The notes under the pieces: model-generated | Told to the model about the DNA's origin: nothing | The model's database searches: none | The model's input: only the letters and a program-made list of their open reading frames with translations | Shown here: positions 27,474 to 35,868 of the stretch, piece after piece | Numbering within the stretch: position 1 is the stretch's first letter | How the letters are laid out: each line of letters starts with the position of its first letter | Origin: an uncultured Acetatifactor sp. | Lineage (GTDB): Bacteria; Bacillota; Clostridia; Lachnospirales; Lachnospiraceae | DNA: 64,000 bases | Assembly (NCBI GenBank): GCA_947630715.1 | Contig: CANRIP010000005.1 | Location: 35,050 to 99,049 of the forward strand | Direction: 5' to 3' | Made by a program: the position numbers and the translations under genes

Positions 27474-27496
27474 CGGGCCGTGACAAAAACGGCCCG
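27474..27496 (+). other. Intercistronic hairpin between the two LRR genes
   Basis: CGGGCCGT pairs with ACGGCCCG around a GACAAAA loop in the 40-bp gap. There is no T-run, so it may tune mRNA stability or the ratio of the two proteins rather than terminate. Confidence 0.45.
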
Positions 27497-27507
27497 AGAA
27501 GAAGGTT

Positions 27508-29703
27508 ATGATGAAAAAAGGGAAACGGCTGTCCGGCGTCATCCTGGTGATTCTGGCGTTGATCATGATGCAGCTTCCCATATCGGAAGCAGACGCGGCC
27601 TCGTCGCCTGTTTCCGATTTTAAAATGGAGGGAAGCACTCTTGTAAAGTACAGAGGCACGGAAAAAAACGTGTCTATTCCCGATACGGTGGAAGTGATCG
27701 GAGAAGGGGCCTTCGAGGACAATACCAATGTGGAGCTGGTGGTCATCCCCAATTCGGTCAAACGGATTGACCCTTACGCGTTTTGGGGCTGTGAGCATCT
27801 GGATACGGTGGTGCTTGGCAGAGGACTGACCATGGTGGGGGACTATGCGTTTGCGGGATGCAGCGGCCTGGAACAGATGACCATTCCGTCCAATGTAACC
27901 TCTATCGGCGTTCAGGCGTTCGGAAACTGCGTCCAGTTGAAGGACATTTCCATCCCGTCCGAAACCACCTCCATTCATGAGACGGCTTTTGACGGCTGCT
28001 ACCAGCTCACCATTCACTGCGACAAGGGGAGCGCGGCGGATCTGTTTGCGGCCGCCTTTTATGAGAAACAGAAGGAAACGGCGGAATATCAGGACGTGCC
28101 GGGGTATGCGGACCCGGAGCAGACAAAGGAGCCGGAGCCGACAAAGGAGCCGGAGCCGACAGAAGCACCGGAGCCGACCTATACGCCCGCACCGGATGCG
28201 GTGCCGGGAGAGGAAATCGGTTCTTCCAGGATTGTAGGGAACAGGGCGGTGATTTTTATCGACGGTTCCGCCCTGCAAGTATATGACGGGCAAAATCCGG
28301 CGCCGGCCGTGACGCAGCCTCCTGTGGAAGATTTCAACGGGGAGACCGGGGAGAACGGTCCGGCAAAATATACCCTGGTGGACGGGACCGTGATAGCGGA
28401 TCAGGCGTATTACCGGGACGGGGAGCTTGAGGATCTGACGCTGCCCGAAGGGGTCAGGGAAATCGGACAGTTTGCGTTTGCCAGAAGCTCGCTGCGCAGC
28501 ATCACGATGCCGGACGGCCTGGAAACCATTTCCTACGGAGCGTTTTATCACTGTGATGATCTCAGGGAGCTGGAGCTGCCGGATACGGTTATGCTGGTGG
28601 AACCCCGGGCTTTTTCCTATACCGGGTGGCTCAGTGATTTTCAAAGCGGCGGCGCGGGAGAGGGGGATTTCCTGATCAGCGGCGGCGTGTTGGTGGCATA
28701 TCGGGGAAACGATACGGCCAGGGTGGTTTTGCCGGAAGGGGTCCGGGTCATTGCCGGGGAGGCGTTTCTGGGGCATGAGGAAATCAAATCCGTGACCATG
28801 CCCGACAGCCTTCAGGTGATCGGGGAAGGGGCCTTTGAAGATTGTACGGGGCTTACGGATATCCGGCTGAATGTGGGCCTCAGGCAGATAAAGGACAGAG
28901 CCTTTTTCAACTGCGGGGCAGAGACGATCAAGGTTCCGTCCACGGTACAGGAAGTCGGCCTGAGGGCGCTTGAGGGAATGGACGCGGATTATGCCTTAAG
29001 AGAGCCGGAGCATACCTATGAGGTGTCCGCAACCAGGTTGTCCAATGAACCATACAGGAACCCGGAACCGGACGGCCAGGCGGTGGAAAAGGGCGTTACG
29101 GTGGATGGCCCCGAGGGAATCAGCGCGGTGTTGGACGGAGCGTCCCGCAGCTATGTTTTGACGGTGGCGGAAAGCGGCGACAGGGCCGATATGGAAAAAG
29201 CGTTTCAGCGGATCTATGGGAGCAGCCTGCCGGAAGGGACCCTGCTTTATGATATGCAGTTGACGGATAACAGCAATATCCCTATCAAAAAACTGGGGCG
29301 GCAGATGCTCAGCGTAGCGTTCCCCGTTCCGGATTCCCTGAAAGGGCGTGAAGTCCGGATTTTCGGGCTGGACCGCAATGGACAGTTGGAGGAAATCCCG
29401 TCCATACTGGCGGCGGAGGACGGCGTGGAAACCCTGCGCTTTTCCACAAACTCCCTTTCTCAGATCTGTTTCTGCCCCACGGGCGCTCTGGCCGGGGAAC
29501 CTGTGGAGGTAAGCGTGGAAATGCCGGAGGCCGAGGCCGCACCGATCCAAACATCCGGTTTTGCTCCGCACAAACCGGTACAATACGGAATTGCCGCAGC
29601 GCTGATGGGCGGGGGGATCCTTTTGTTCGTCCTGTCCTGGAAAGGGCCCCGCTCCCGCGCAGAGGAACCGAAACCACAGGCGGACGTTAGGAGGAAAGGA
29701 TGA
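27508..29703 (+). CDS. Second BspA-like leucine-rich-repeat protein, membrane-anchored (731 aa)
   Basis: Secreted LRR_5 protein. A signal peptide (about residues 1-32, GVILVILALIMMQLPISEADA) is followed by repeats (about 40-175, e.g. IDPYAFWGCEHLDTVVLG), then a Pro/Glu/Thr linker of (K/T)EPEPT repeats (about 200-235). A second repeat block (about 290-480) and a C-terminal domain follow. It ends in a hydrophobic helix (YGIAAALMGGGILLFVLSW) with a charged tail but no recognisable LPxTG-like motif, so it is probably held in the membrane rather than sorted. The start is ATG 27508 or 27511 after GAAGAAGG. Its stop overlaps the CPBP start, indicating one operon. Confidence 0.85.
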   Translation: MMKKGKRLSGVILVILALIMMQLPISEADAASSPVSDFKMEGSTLVKYRGTEKNVSIPDTVEVIGEGAFEDNTNVELVVIPNSVKRIDPYAFWGCEHLDTVVLGRGLTMVGDYAFAGCSGLEQMTIPSNVTSIGVQAFGNCVQLKDISIPSETTSIHETAFDGCYQLTIHCDKGSAADLFAAAFYEKQKETAEYQDVPGYADPEQTKEPEPTKEPEPTEAPEPTYTPAPDAVPGEEIGSSRIVGNRAVIFIDGSALQVYDGQNPAPAVTQPPVEDFNGETGENGPAKYTLVDGTVIADQAYYRDGELEDLTLPEGVREIGQFAFARSSLRSITMPDGLETISYGAFYHCDDLRELELPDTVMLVEPRAFSYTGWLSDFQSGGAGEGDFLISGGVLVAYRGNDTARVVLPEGVRVIAGEAFLGHEEIKSVTMPDSLQVIGEGAFEDCTGLTDIRLNVGLRQIKDRAFFNCGAETIKVPSTVQEVGLRALEGMDADYALREPEHTYEVSATRLSNEPYRNPEPDGQAVEKGVTVDGPEGISAVLDGASRSYVLTVAESGDRADMEKAFQRIYGSSLPEGTLLYDMQLTDNSNIPIKKLGRQMLSVAFPVPDSLKGREVRIFGLDRNGQLEEIPSILAAEDGVETLRFSTNSLSQICFCPTGALAGEPVEVSVEMPEAEAAPIQTSGFAPHKPVQYGIAAALMGGGILLFVLSWKGPRSRAEEPKPQADVRRKG

Positions 29704-30695
29704 GTCGATTGATTACACTGGAAAAGCCGGAAATGGCGAAAGAGGCTGCCTCCAGACAAAAGGGTATGCACTGGGGAATGGAAATCCTGGTCTTTTTTGC
29801 GGTATTCTGGGTGGCGAACTGTCTGGAAGGAATCTGCCTGATTGTGGGATGTTACCTTCGCATTTTCGCCGCGGGCGGTCTGGAGTTTCTGAGGGAGGGC
29901 GATGTGGACGGATTTCAGGAATTATCCGCCCAAATGATGACTTCGGATCCGGTGATTATGCTGCTGCAGCTTTTTGTGACGGCGTTTATGATCGGGGCGG
30001 TATTTCTTTCCTGCCGGATCTTTCAGAAACGGCCTTTCAGGACGCTGGGCTTTACCAAAAAGGGAATTGTTCCGGAGTACCTGGTGGGATTGGCGGGAGG
30101 ATTCGCCGCCTTTTCCGCTGCGGTGGGGATCTGCGTGGCCACAGGAGCCCTTCGGCTGGAGGGGCTTTCGCCCACTTTCTCGGCGGGGTTTTTTCTCCTG
30201 TTTGTGCTGGGCTTTATGATCCAGGGAATGTCCGAGGAAGTTCTCTGCCGGGGATATTTTATGATCTCCATGGCAAGACGTTATCCGATTGTGGTGGGGA
30301 TTCTGGCCAATTCTCTGATTTTTGGCGCACTGCACCTTGCCAACAGCGGAATCTCCGTCCTGGCCTTTGTGAATCTTGTGCTGTTTGGCGTGTTCGCGTC
30401 CCTGTATTTCCTGAGACGGGGGAATATCTGGGGAGTCGCGGCCTTTCATACCATGTGGAATCTGGTACAGGGTAATTTTTACGGGATCAAGGTCAGCGGG
30501 ATGGAAATGCAGTGCAGCATCCTTCAGTCGGCAATGACGGACGGGAAGGAGCTGATCAACGGAGGTGAATTTGGACTGGAGGGAGGACTGGCGGTAACCG
30601 TTGTTTACACGATCGGAATTGTGGTTCTCCTTTTGATGAAAGACAAAGAAAAAGAGGGGGGAATCAAGGAAATTGAAACCGAAAAAATCTCATAA
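29700..30695 (+). CDS. CPBP-family intramembrane metalloprotease (331 aa)
   Basis: Polytopic membrane protein of the CPBP (CAAX protease/bacteriocin-processing, Abi) family. The active-site pattern is present: EEVLCRGYF (Glu pair and Arg), IFGALHLAN (second motif His) and AAFHTMWN (third motif). About eight hydrophobic segments are visible, with a soluble loop of ~50 residues (SGMEMQCSILQSAMTDG region) before the last helix. The ATG overlaps the LRR stop as ATGA, so translation is coupled. Membership of the surface-protein operon suggests a role in processing or quality control of these exported proteins or in immunity to a peptide; this is inference. Confidence 0.85.
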   Translation: MSRLITLEKPEMAKEAASRQKGMHWGMEILVFFAVFWVANCLEGICLIVGCYLRIFAAGGLEFLREGDVDGFQELSAQMMTSDPVIMLLQLFVTAFMIGAVFLSCRIFQKRPFRTLGFTKKGIVPEYLVGLAGGFAAFSAAVGICVATGALRLEGLSPTFSAGFFLLFVLGFMIQGMSEEVLCRGYFMISMARRYPIVVGILANSLIFGALHLANSGISVLAFVNLVLFGVFASLYFLRRGNIWGVAAFHTMWNLVQGNFYGIKVSGMEMQCSILQSAMTDGKELINGGEFGLEGGLAVTVVYTIGIVVLLLMKDKEKEGGIKEIETEKIS

Positions 30696-31098
30696 GTCGT
30701 TATGGCTGGGGCTGGCAACGCTGGTCTTTCTAATCGTTACGATTGTGATGAATGTTGCCATGAGAAATCAGGAGGTGGATTACGAGCTGGTGAAAGCTAT
30801 CGTGATCAGCTCTGAAACCAAGCATGTGAAGATCAAGGGCACAAGCTACGAGGAATACGAAGTGTATGTCAGCTATGACGGCGTGGACTATAAGCTGAAG
30901 AACGCCCACGACTCCTATTCCTACCAGCCGGGACGCACTACGGACGCCTATTTTTCCCATGGAAAAATGTACGCCAATGTGGAGGGGATCAAAACCTCAG
31001 GGCCCATAGGAATCGCTTACTTCGGATCTATGTTTGCCACCTTCCTTCTGTTGGTGGTTTGGCTGGTGAGCCTGAGCAAAAAGAAAAATCCCGCTTAA
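30673..31098 (+). CDS. Small two-helix membrane protein, DUF3592-like (141 aa)
   Basis: N-terminal membrane helix (SLWLGLATLVFLIVTIVMNVAM), a central beta-rich domain of ~65 residues (VKAIVISSETKHVKIKGTSYEEYEVYVSYDGV), and a C-terminal helix (YFGSMFATFLLLVVWLVSL) with a basic tail. The arrangement resembles DUF3592 proteins, of unknown function. The start appears to be TTG at 30673, overlapping the CPBP gene by 23 bp, with a close AAGGA. It is the last gene of the surface operon. Its stop codon falls in the first unit of the downstream tandem array. Confidence 0.65.
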   Translation: MKPKKSHKSLWLGLATLVFLIVTIVMNVAMRNQEVDYELVKAIVISSETKHVKIKGTSYEEYEVYVSYDGVDYKLKNAHDSYSYQPGRTTDAYFSHGKMYANVEGIKTSGPIGIAYFGSMFATFLLLVVWLVSLSKKKNPA

Positions 31099-31269
31099 AA
31101 CAAAAAACTTGCCTGAAACGGGAATCAGAACCCCCGCCTGAAAAAACTGCTTGAAACAAAAAACTCCGTCTGAAACAAAAAACTGCTTGAAACGGAAATC
31201 AGAACCCCGCCTGAAACAAAAAAACCTGCTTGAAACACAAAAACCCCGTCTGAAACGGAAATCAGAACC
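31093..31269. repeat. Intergenic tandem array with two alternating unit lengths
   Basis: Units starting GCTTGAAAC, GCCTGAAAC or GTCTGAAAC begin at about 31093, 31111, 31136, 31149, 31168, 31185, 31209, 31228 and 31248. Most short units run AAACAAAAAACT (17-20 nt), and long units run AAACGGAAATCAGAACCCC (about 24 nt, at 31111, 31185, 31248). The first unit contains the TAA stop of the upstream gene, and the array ends at the terminator hairpin. It is unrelated in sequence to the arrays at 1090 and 37863. Confidence 0.8.
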
Positions 31270-31274
31270 AATGG

Positions 31275-31330
31275 AACGCTGCGGCATACTATAAAGAAAC
31301 GGTATAGTATATGCCGGGGCGTTTTCTATT
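31275..31330 (+). terminator. Terminator after the surface operon
   Basis: AACGCTGCGGCATACTATA (31275-31293) pairs imperfectly with TATAGTATATGCCGGGGCGTT (about 31302-31322) with a bulge, followed by TTTTCTATT. It directly abuts the start of the subtilase gene. Confidence 0.65.
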
Positions 31331-32260
31331 ATGCAGAGAGTGAGAAAACAGGTCGAAGATTATGGAGATACGGCGGCAAAAGGGGGCGATGGAATTGTAG
31401 TGGCCATGCTGGACACCGGGGTCGCGCCCCATCCCGATCTGGAGGGCAGAATCCTGTGTTTCAGAGATTTTGTGAGCGGGAACGGTTCCCCGGACCGACA
31501 TGGAACCGCCGCTTATGACGATAACGGGCACGGCACCCATGTGGCCGGGATCCTCTGCGGCAGCGGCGCGCTTTCCGGGGGAAGATACCGGGGGATCGCG
31601 CCCGGAGCAAGGCTTGTGGTGGGGAAGGTGCTGGACGGGCAGGGAGACGGGGCCGCTGAAACCATGCTGAAGGGGCTTGACTGGATCATGGGACTTCAGG
31701 AGAGATATTCCATCAGGATCCTAAATATCTCCGTAGGCATCGGCGATCTGGAAGACGAACAGAAGGAACGGGCCATGAAGGAAAAGCTGAAACAGTTGTG
31801 GAACCGGGGCATGCTTGTGGTCTGCGCCGCAGGCAACAAGGGGCCCGGGGACGGCACCGTATCCTCCGTGGGCGGCGATTCCATGGTGGTGACCGTGGGC
31901 TGCCATGATGGGAACTATCACGCGGGGTCATTATGGAGGTGCGAGATCTGCTCCGGAAGGGGGGATCCCAGGTCAGCCGTGCGCAAGCCCGATCTGGTGG
32001 CTCCGGGGACGGACATTATTTCCTGCTGCGGAAACTGTTACCGGTTCCACGGCCGCTGGCTCAACCCCTATATGGCGAAAAGCGGCACGTCCATGTCCAC
32101 GCCCATTGTGTCCGCGGCGGCGGCGCTGGCGCTGCGGAAATATCCCGCCATGAACAATGAGGAATGTAAGCGGAAATTGCAGTATACCGCCACGGATCTG
32201 GGGGCGCCCTGGAACCAGCAGGGATGGGGCATGGTCAATGTCAGACGGCTGCTGGAATAG
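31331..32260 (+). CDS. S8-family subtilisin-like protease without signal peptide (309 aa)
   Basis: Serine endopeptidase with the full catalytic set: Asp in VVAMLDTGVAPHPDL, His in DDNGHGTHVAGI, oxyanion Asn in VVCAAGNKGP, and Ser in AKSGTSMSTPIVSAAA. There is no signal peptide and almost no propeptide, so it resembles intracellular serine proteases. A Cys-rich insert (CEICSGRG ... CCGNCYRF, about residues 205-240) is unusual and might bind metal or form disulfides. ATG 31331 lacks an obvious ribosome site, and the preceding terminator hairpin runs right up to it. An in-frame GTG at 31340 is an alternative, so the start is uncertain. Confidence 0.85.
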   Translation: MQRVRKQVEDYGDTAAKGGDGIVVAMLDTGVAPHPDLEGRILCFRDFVSGNGSPDRHGTAAYDDNGHGTHVAGILCGSGALSGGRYRGIAPGARLVVGKVLDGQGDGAAETMLKGLDWIMGLQERYSIRILNISVGIGDLEDEQKERAMKEKLKQLWNRGMLVVCAAGNKGPGDGTVSSVGGDSMVVTVGCHDGNYHAGSLWRCEICSGRGDPRSAVRKPDLVAPGTDIISCCGNCYRFHGRWLNPYMAKSGTSMSTPIVSAAAALALRKYPAMNNEECKRKLQYTATDLGAPWNQQGWGMVNVRRLLE

Positions 32261-32311
32261 GGTTTTCCAAAGTTTTATGAGGTTTTTGGATACGGGAAAC
32301 AGAGAAAGGAC

Positions 32312-32340
32312 TTGACAGGGCTCGTATGATTGTATACAAT
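32312..32340 (+). promoter_or_regulatory. Promoter of the citrate-branch operon
   Basis: TTGACA (32312-32317), 17-bp spacer, TACAAT (32335-32340). The -10 box and most of the spacer lie inside the palindromic operator. Confidence 0.8.
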
Positions 32341-32350
32341 GATACGAGCC
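32319..32350. promoter_or_regulatory. 32-bp palindrome, probable GntR operator
   Basis: GGCTCGTAT (32319-32327) mirrors ATACGAGCC (32342-32350), and the centre is the perfect palindrome ATTGTATACAAT (32329-32340); only the two flanking G positions break symmetry. TTGTATACAA-type cores are typical of FCD-group GntR repressors, and a GntR/FCD gene is encoded in the same operon, so autoregulation is likely. Confidence 0.75.
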
Positions 32351-32404
32351 AAGTTGTTATGGGTATGAGCTTGATGCTGAGAATGAGAAGGAGACGGAGC
32401 CGAT

Positions 32405-33811
32405 ATGAGAGAAAATGACACTTTTCAGAATCGTCCGGTCACGATGAACCCGAAAAACAATCTTCTTCAGATAGAAGAACATATGTACATACTGGACGAT
32501 GTGGAAAAACCCAATGTGTTCCGGAATATGTTTCCCTATTCTGAGATCCCGAAGATCCCTTTTAACGACAGGATCGTGCCTCACAACATGCCGAAGGAAA
32601 TCTGGATCACGGACACCACCTTCCGGGACGGACAGCAGTCCAGAGCGCCCTATACCACGGAGCAGATCGTCACCATTTATGACTATCTGCACAAGCTGGG
32701 AGGGCCCAACGGAATGATCCGCGCCAGCGAATTTTTCCTTTACAGCAAAAAGGACAGGGACGCCGTGTACAAGTGCATGGAGCGGGGATACGCCTATCCG
32801 GAGGTGACAAGCTGGATCCGGGCCAGCAAGGAGGACTTTAAGCTGGTGAAGGAAATCGGGATGAAGGAGACGGGAATCCTTGTGAGCTGTTCGGATTACC
32901 ATATCTTCCTGAAACTGAAAATGACCCGGCGGCAGGCGATGGATCATTATCTGAGCGTGATCCGGGACTGTCTGGAGGAAGGGATCAGCCCCCGCTGCCA
33001 TCTGGAGGATATCACAAGGGCGGATATCTACGGCTATGTGGTTCCCTTTTGCCTGGAGCTGATGAAATTGATGGAGGAGTACCAGATTCCCATTAAGGTG
33101 AGGGCCTGCGACACGATGGGATACGGGGTCAACTATCCCGGCGCCGTCATTCCCAGAAGCGTACAGGGAATCATTTATGCGCTGTATACCCATGCCGGCG
33201 TTCCCCATGAATTGATCGAGTGGCACGGGCACAACGATTTTTACAAGGCTGTCAGCAATTCCACCACGGCGTGGCTCTACGGCTGTTCCGGCATCAACAC
33301 GTCCCTGTTTGGCATCGGGGAACGGACGGGCAATACGCCCCTGGAAGCCATGGTGTTTGAGTACGCTCAGTTAAAGGGGGATTTAAACGGCATGGATACC
33401 ACCGTGATTACGGAGCTGGCGGAATATTACGAAAAGGAAATCGGATATCAGATCCCGCCCAGGACTCCCTTTGTGGGAAAGAACTTTAATGTGACCAGGG
33501 CCGGCATTCACGCGGACGGCCTTTTGAAAAACGAGGAAATCTATAATATTTTTGACACGGATAAGTTTTTGAACCGCCCGGTACGGTGCGCCGTGTCCAA
33601 CACTTCCGGCCTTGCGGGCATCGCCCACTGGCTCAATACCTATTATCAGTTGAGGGACGAGCGTCAGGTGAGCAAAACGTCCGAGCTGGTGAAGGCCATT
33701 AAGGAATGGGTGGACGCCGAATACGCGGGAGGACGGGTGACGGTGCTCACCGACGAGGAAATCGTCGCCTGCGTGGAGAGAGTGTGCCAGGAGAAACATA
33801 TCACCTTGTAA
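32405..33811 (+). CDS. DRE-TIM metallolyase, probable Re-citrate synthase (468 aa)
   Basis: Member of the isopropylmalate/homocitrate synthase superfamily. The signature ITDTTFRDGQQSRAPYT opens the TIM barrel (about residue 67), a metal-binding EWHGHNDFYKAVSN region is present near 275, and GIGERTGNTPLEAMVFEY follows. It lacks the C-terminal LeuA allosteric domain of true 2-isopropylmalate synthase. No leucine genes are nearby; instead the operon contains a GntR regulator and NADP isocitrate dehydrogenase. Many clostridia lack classical citrate synthase and use a Re-face enzyme of this superfamily (characterised in Clostridium kluyveri) to make citrate for glutamate. Re-citrate synthase is therefore the best inference; isopropylmalate or homocitrate synthase are alternatives. 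Confidence 0.75.
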   Translation: MRENDTFQNRPVTMNPKNNLLQIEEHMYILDDVEKPNVFRNMFPYSEIPKIPFNDRIVPHNMPKEIWITDTTFRDGQQSRAPYTTEQIVTIYDYLHKLGGPNGMIRASEFFLYSKKDRDAVYKCMERGYAYPEVTSWIRASKEDFKLVKEIGMKETGILVSCSDYHIFLKLKMTRRQAMDHYLSVIRDCLEEGISPRCHLEDITRADIYGYVVPFCLELMKLMEEYQIPIKVRACDTMGYGVNYPGAVIPRSVQGIIYALYTHAGVPHELIEWHGHNDFYKAVSNSTTAWLYGCSGINTSLFGIGERTGNTPLEAMVFEYAQLKGDLNGMDTTVITELAEYYEKEIGYQIPPRTPFVGKNFNVTRAGIHADGLLKNEEIYNIFDTDKFLNRPVRCAVSNTSGLAGIAHWLNTYYQLRDERQVSKTSELVKAIKEWVDAEYAGGRVTVLTDEEIVACVERVCQEKHITL

Positions 33812-33838
33812 CGGCTGGGCCTGAAAGAGAGAAAAAAG

Positions 33839-34570
33839 ATGGAGCATTATGACGTAAAACAGGAGGTCACGGATCGGTATTCCCTGCGCGGCCGGGTGTT
33901 TCACCGGCTGAGAGAGGATATTCTAAACGGCAAGTATGCGGAACATGAGGAACTGAAGGAAATGACCATCGGCGAGGAGATGGGGGTAAGCCGCACTCCC
34001 GTTCGGGAGGCCTTCCGACAGTTGGAGCTGGAGGGGCTGATCCAGATTATCCCCAATAAGGGCGCGTATGTGACGGGGATTACCCAAAAGGACGTAAAGG
34101 ATATTTATATGATCCGTTCTCTGCTGGAGGGGCTCTGCGCCCGCTGGGCGACGGAGCACATCACCCCCGAACAGATGGAGGAGATGGAGGAAAATGTGTA
34201 TCTGGCGGAATTCCACGCTCAGAAAGGGCACTGGGAGCAGCTTGCCCAGTTGGACAACCGGTTTCATGATATTCTCTACGAAGCCTGCGACAGCAAGATG
34301 CTGGAACATCAGCTCAAGGATTTTCACCAGTATGTGCTGCGGGTGAGGAAAAAAACCTTGTCCCAGGAAAACCGGGGCAATCAGTCCAACGAGGAACACA
34401 GAAGGATCATGGAGGCGATCCGGGATAGGAACCCGGAGCTGGCGGAGGAGCTGGCCCATCAGCATATGATTAACGCCTATGAGAATATGGTGCGAAACGG
34501 CTTGAACGAGGCTTATGACAGGCCGGAGGAAAGCCGGGAAGACCAGGGAGAAACTTCCAAAACAATATGA
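33839..34570 (+). CDS. GntR-family transcriptional regulator, FCD domain (243 aa)
   Basis: DNA-binding regulator of a carbon pathway. The N-terminal winged helix-turn-helix (about residues 12-80) has the GntR pattern: [33 protein letters not shown] and [10 protein letters not shown]. The C-terminal all-helical FCD effector domain (about 90-220) includes the metal/ligand-type residues of [13 protein letters not shown] and [10 protein letters not shown]. It lies between the Re-citrate-synthase-like gene and icd, and probably binds the 32-bp palindrome in the operon promoter. A TCA-cycle acid such as citrate or 2-oxoglutarate is a reasonable but unproven effector. Start ATG 33839 after GAGAGAAAAAAG. 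Confidence 0.88.
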   Translation: MEHYDVKQEVTDRYSLRGRVFHRLREDILNGKYAEHEELKEMTIGEEMGVSRTPVREAFRQLELEGLIQIIPNKGAYVTGITQKDVKDIYMIRSLLEGLCARWATEHITPEQMEEMEENVYLAEFHAQKGHWEQLAQLDNRFHDILYEACDSKMLEHQLKDFHQYVLRVRKKTLSQENRGNQSNEEHRRIMEAIRDRNPELAEELAHQHMINAYENMVRNGLNEAYDRPEESREDQGETSKTI

Positions 34571-34586
34571 AAAAGGAGAGGACGGA

Positions 34587-35798
34587 ATGGAAAAAATCAA
34601 AATGACAACTCCCCTTGTGGAGATGGACGGGGATGAAATGACAAGGATCCTGTGGCAGATGATCAAGGAGGAACTGATTCTGTCCTATGTGGATCTGAAG
34701 ACAGAGTATTACGATCTGGGGCTGGAGAACCGAAACGCCACCGACGATCAGGTAACGGTGGATTCCGCCAACGCCACGCTGAAATACAAGGTGGCGGTGA
34801 AGTGCGCCACCATTACGCCCAACGCCGCCAGGATGCAGGAATATCAGTTGAAGGAAATGTGGAAAAGCCCCAACGGCACCATCCGGGCCATCCTGGACGG
34901 CACCGTGTTCCGGGCTCCCATTCTGGTCAAGGGCATCGTGCCCTATGTGAGAAATTGGATCAAGCCGATCACGATTGCCCGTCATGCCTACGGGGACGTT
35001 TATAAAAACACGGAGATCAAGGTGCCCGGGCCCGGGAAGGCGGAGCTTGTGTATACGGCGGAGGACGGGACGCAGATCCGGGAGCCCATCCATCAGTTCG
35101 ACGGGCCGGGGATTCTCCAGGGGATCCATAATACGGAAAAATCCATCAAAAGCTTTGCCCGTTCCTGTTTTTCCTATGCGGCGGACACAAAACAGGATCT
35201 TTGGTTTTCCACCAAGGACACCATTTCCAAAAAATATGATCATACCTTTAAGGATATTTTCCAGGAAATTTATGACGCCGAGTACAAAGAAACCTTTGAA
35301 AAGCTGGGGATCGAGTATTTTTACACGCTGATCGACGACGCGGTGGCGCGGGTGATCCGTTCCCAGGGAGGCTTTATCTGGGCCTGCAAGAATTACGATG
35401 GAGACGTGATGAGCGATATGGTGGCAACGGCGTACGGGGATCTCTCCATGATGACCTCCGTCCTGGTTTCGCCCAGCGGCGCTTACGAATATGAGGCCGC
35501 CCACGGTACGGTGCAGAGGCATTATTATAAGCATCTGAAGGGGGAAGAAACCTCCACCAATTCCATCGCCACCATCTTTGCCTGGACGGGCGCGTTAAAA
35601 AAGAGGGGAGAGCTGGACGGAAACCGGGAATTGTCCGCCTTTGCGGAGAAAATGGAGCGGGCCTGCGTCAAAACCGTTGAGGACGGGAAAATGACCAAGA
35701 GCCTTTCTCTGATCTCCACCTGCGAGCATCCGGTGATTTTGAACAGCCTGGACTTTATCCGGGCGATCCGGGATACCTTTGAAACCCTGGGAGCGTGA
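34587..35798 (+). CDS. icd: NADP-dependent isocitrate dehydrogenase (403 aa)
   Basis: Oxidises isocitrate to 2-oxoglutarate with NADP, supplying glutamate. The sequence is of the dimeric, eukaryote-like subgroup: [21 protein letters not shown] start, [28 protein letters not shown] in the substrate region, [12 protein letters not shown], the conserved Asp-rich [28 protein letters not shown] motif around residue 250-278, and [10 protein letters not shown] for the cofactor site. Normal length. The start ATG at 34587 follows AAAGGAGAGG; a longer in-frame start would overlap the GntR gene. Aconitase is not in the window. Confidence 0.93.
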   Translation: MEKIKMTTPLVEMDGDEMTRILWQMIKEELILSYVDLKTEYYDLGLENRNATDDQVTVDSANATLKYKVAVKCATITPNAARMQEYQLKEMWKSPNGTIRAILDGTVFRAPILVKGIVPYVRNWIKPITIARHAYGDVYKNTEIKVPGPGKAELVYTAEDGTQIREPIHQFDGPGILQGIHNTEKSIKSFARSCFSYAADTKQDLWFSTKDTISKKYDHTFKDIFQEIYDAEYKETFEKLGIEYFYTLIDDAVARVIRSQGGFIWACKNYDGDVMSDMVATAYGDLSMMTSVLVSPSGAYEYEAAHGTVQRHYYKHLKGEETSTNSIATIFAWTGALKKRGELDGNRELSAFAEKMERACVKTVEDGKMTKSLSLISTCEHPVILNSLDFIRAIRDTFETLGA

Positions 35799-35825
35799 GG
35801 CGGAATCAACCGCTGAGGACGAAAG

Positions 35826-35868
35826 ACGTGGGAAGGCGGGGCCGTTACAGGGCCATGCCTTCCCACGT
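35826..35868. terminator. 12-bp inverted repeat between convergent icd and the ABC-F gene
   Basis: ACGTGGGAAGGC (35826-35837) is perfectly complementary to GCCTTCCCACGT (35857-35868). The ABC-F stop codon lies in the loop and its last codons form one arm. A short T-run flanks the hairpin on each side, consistent with a shared bidirectional terminator. Confidence 0.65.

Noticed and set aside
32405..33811. Leucine-pathway 2-isopropylmalate synthase
   Set aside because: The protein ends without the LeuA C-terminal regulatory domain and its neighbours are a GntR regulator and isocitrate dehydrogenase, not leu genes. Not fully excluded, but a citrate role fits better.
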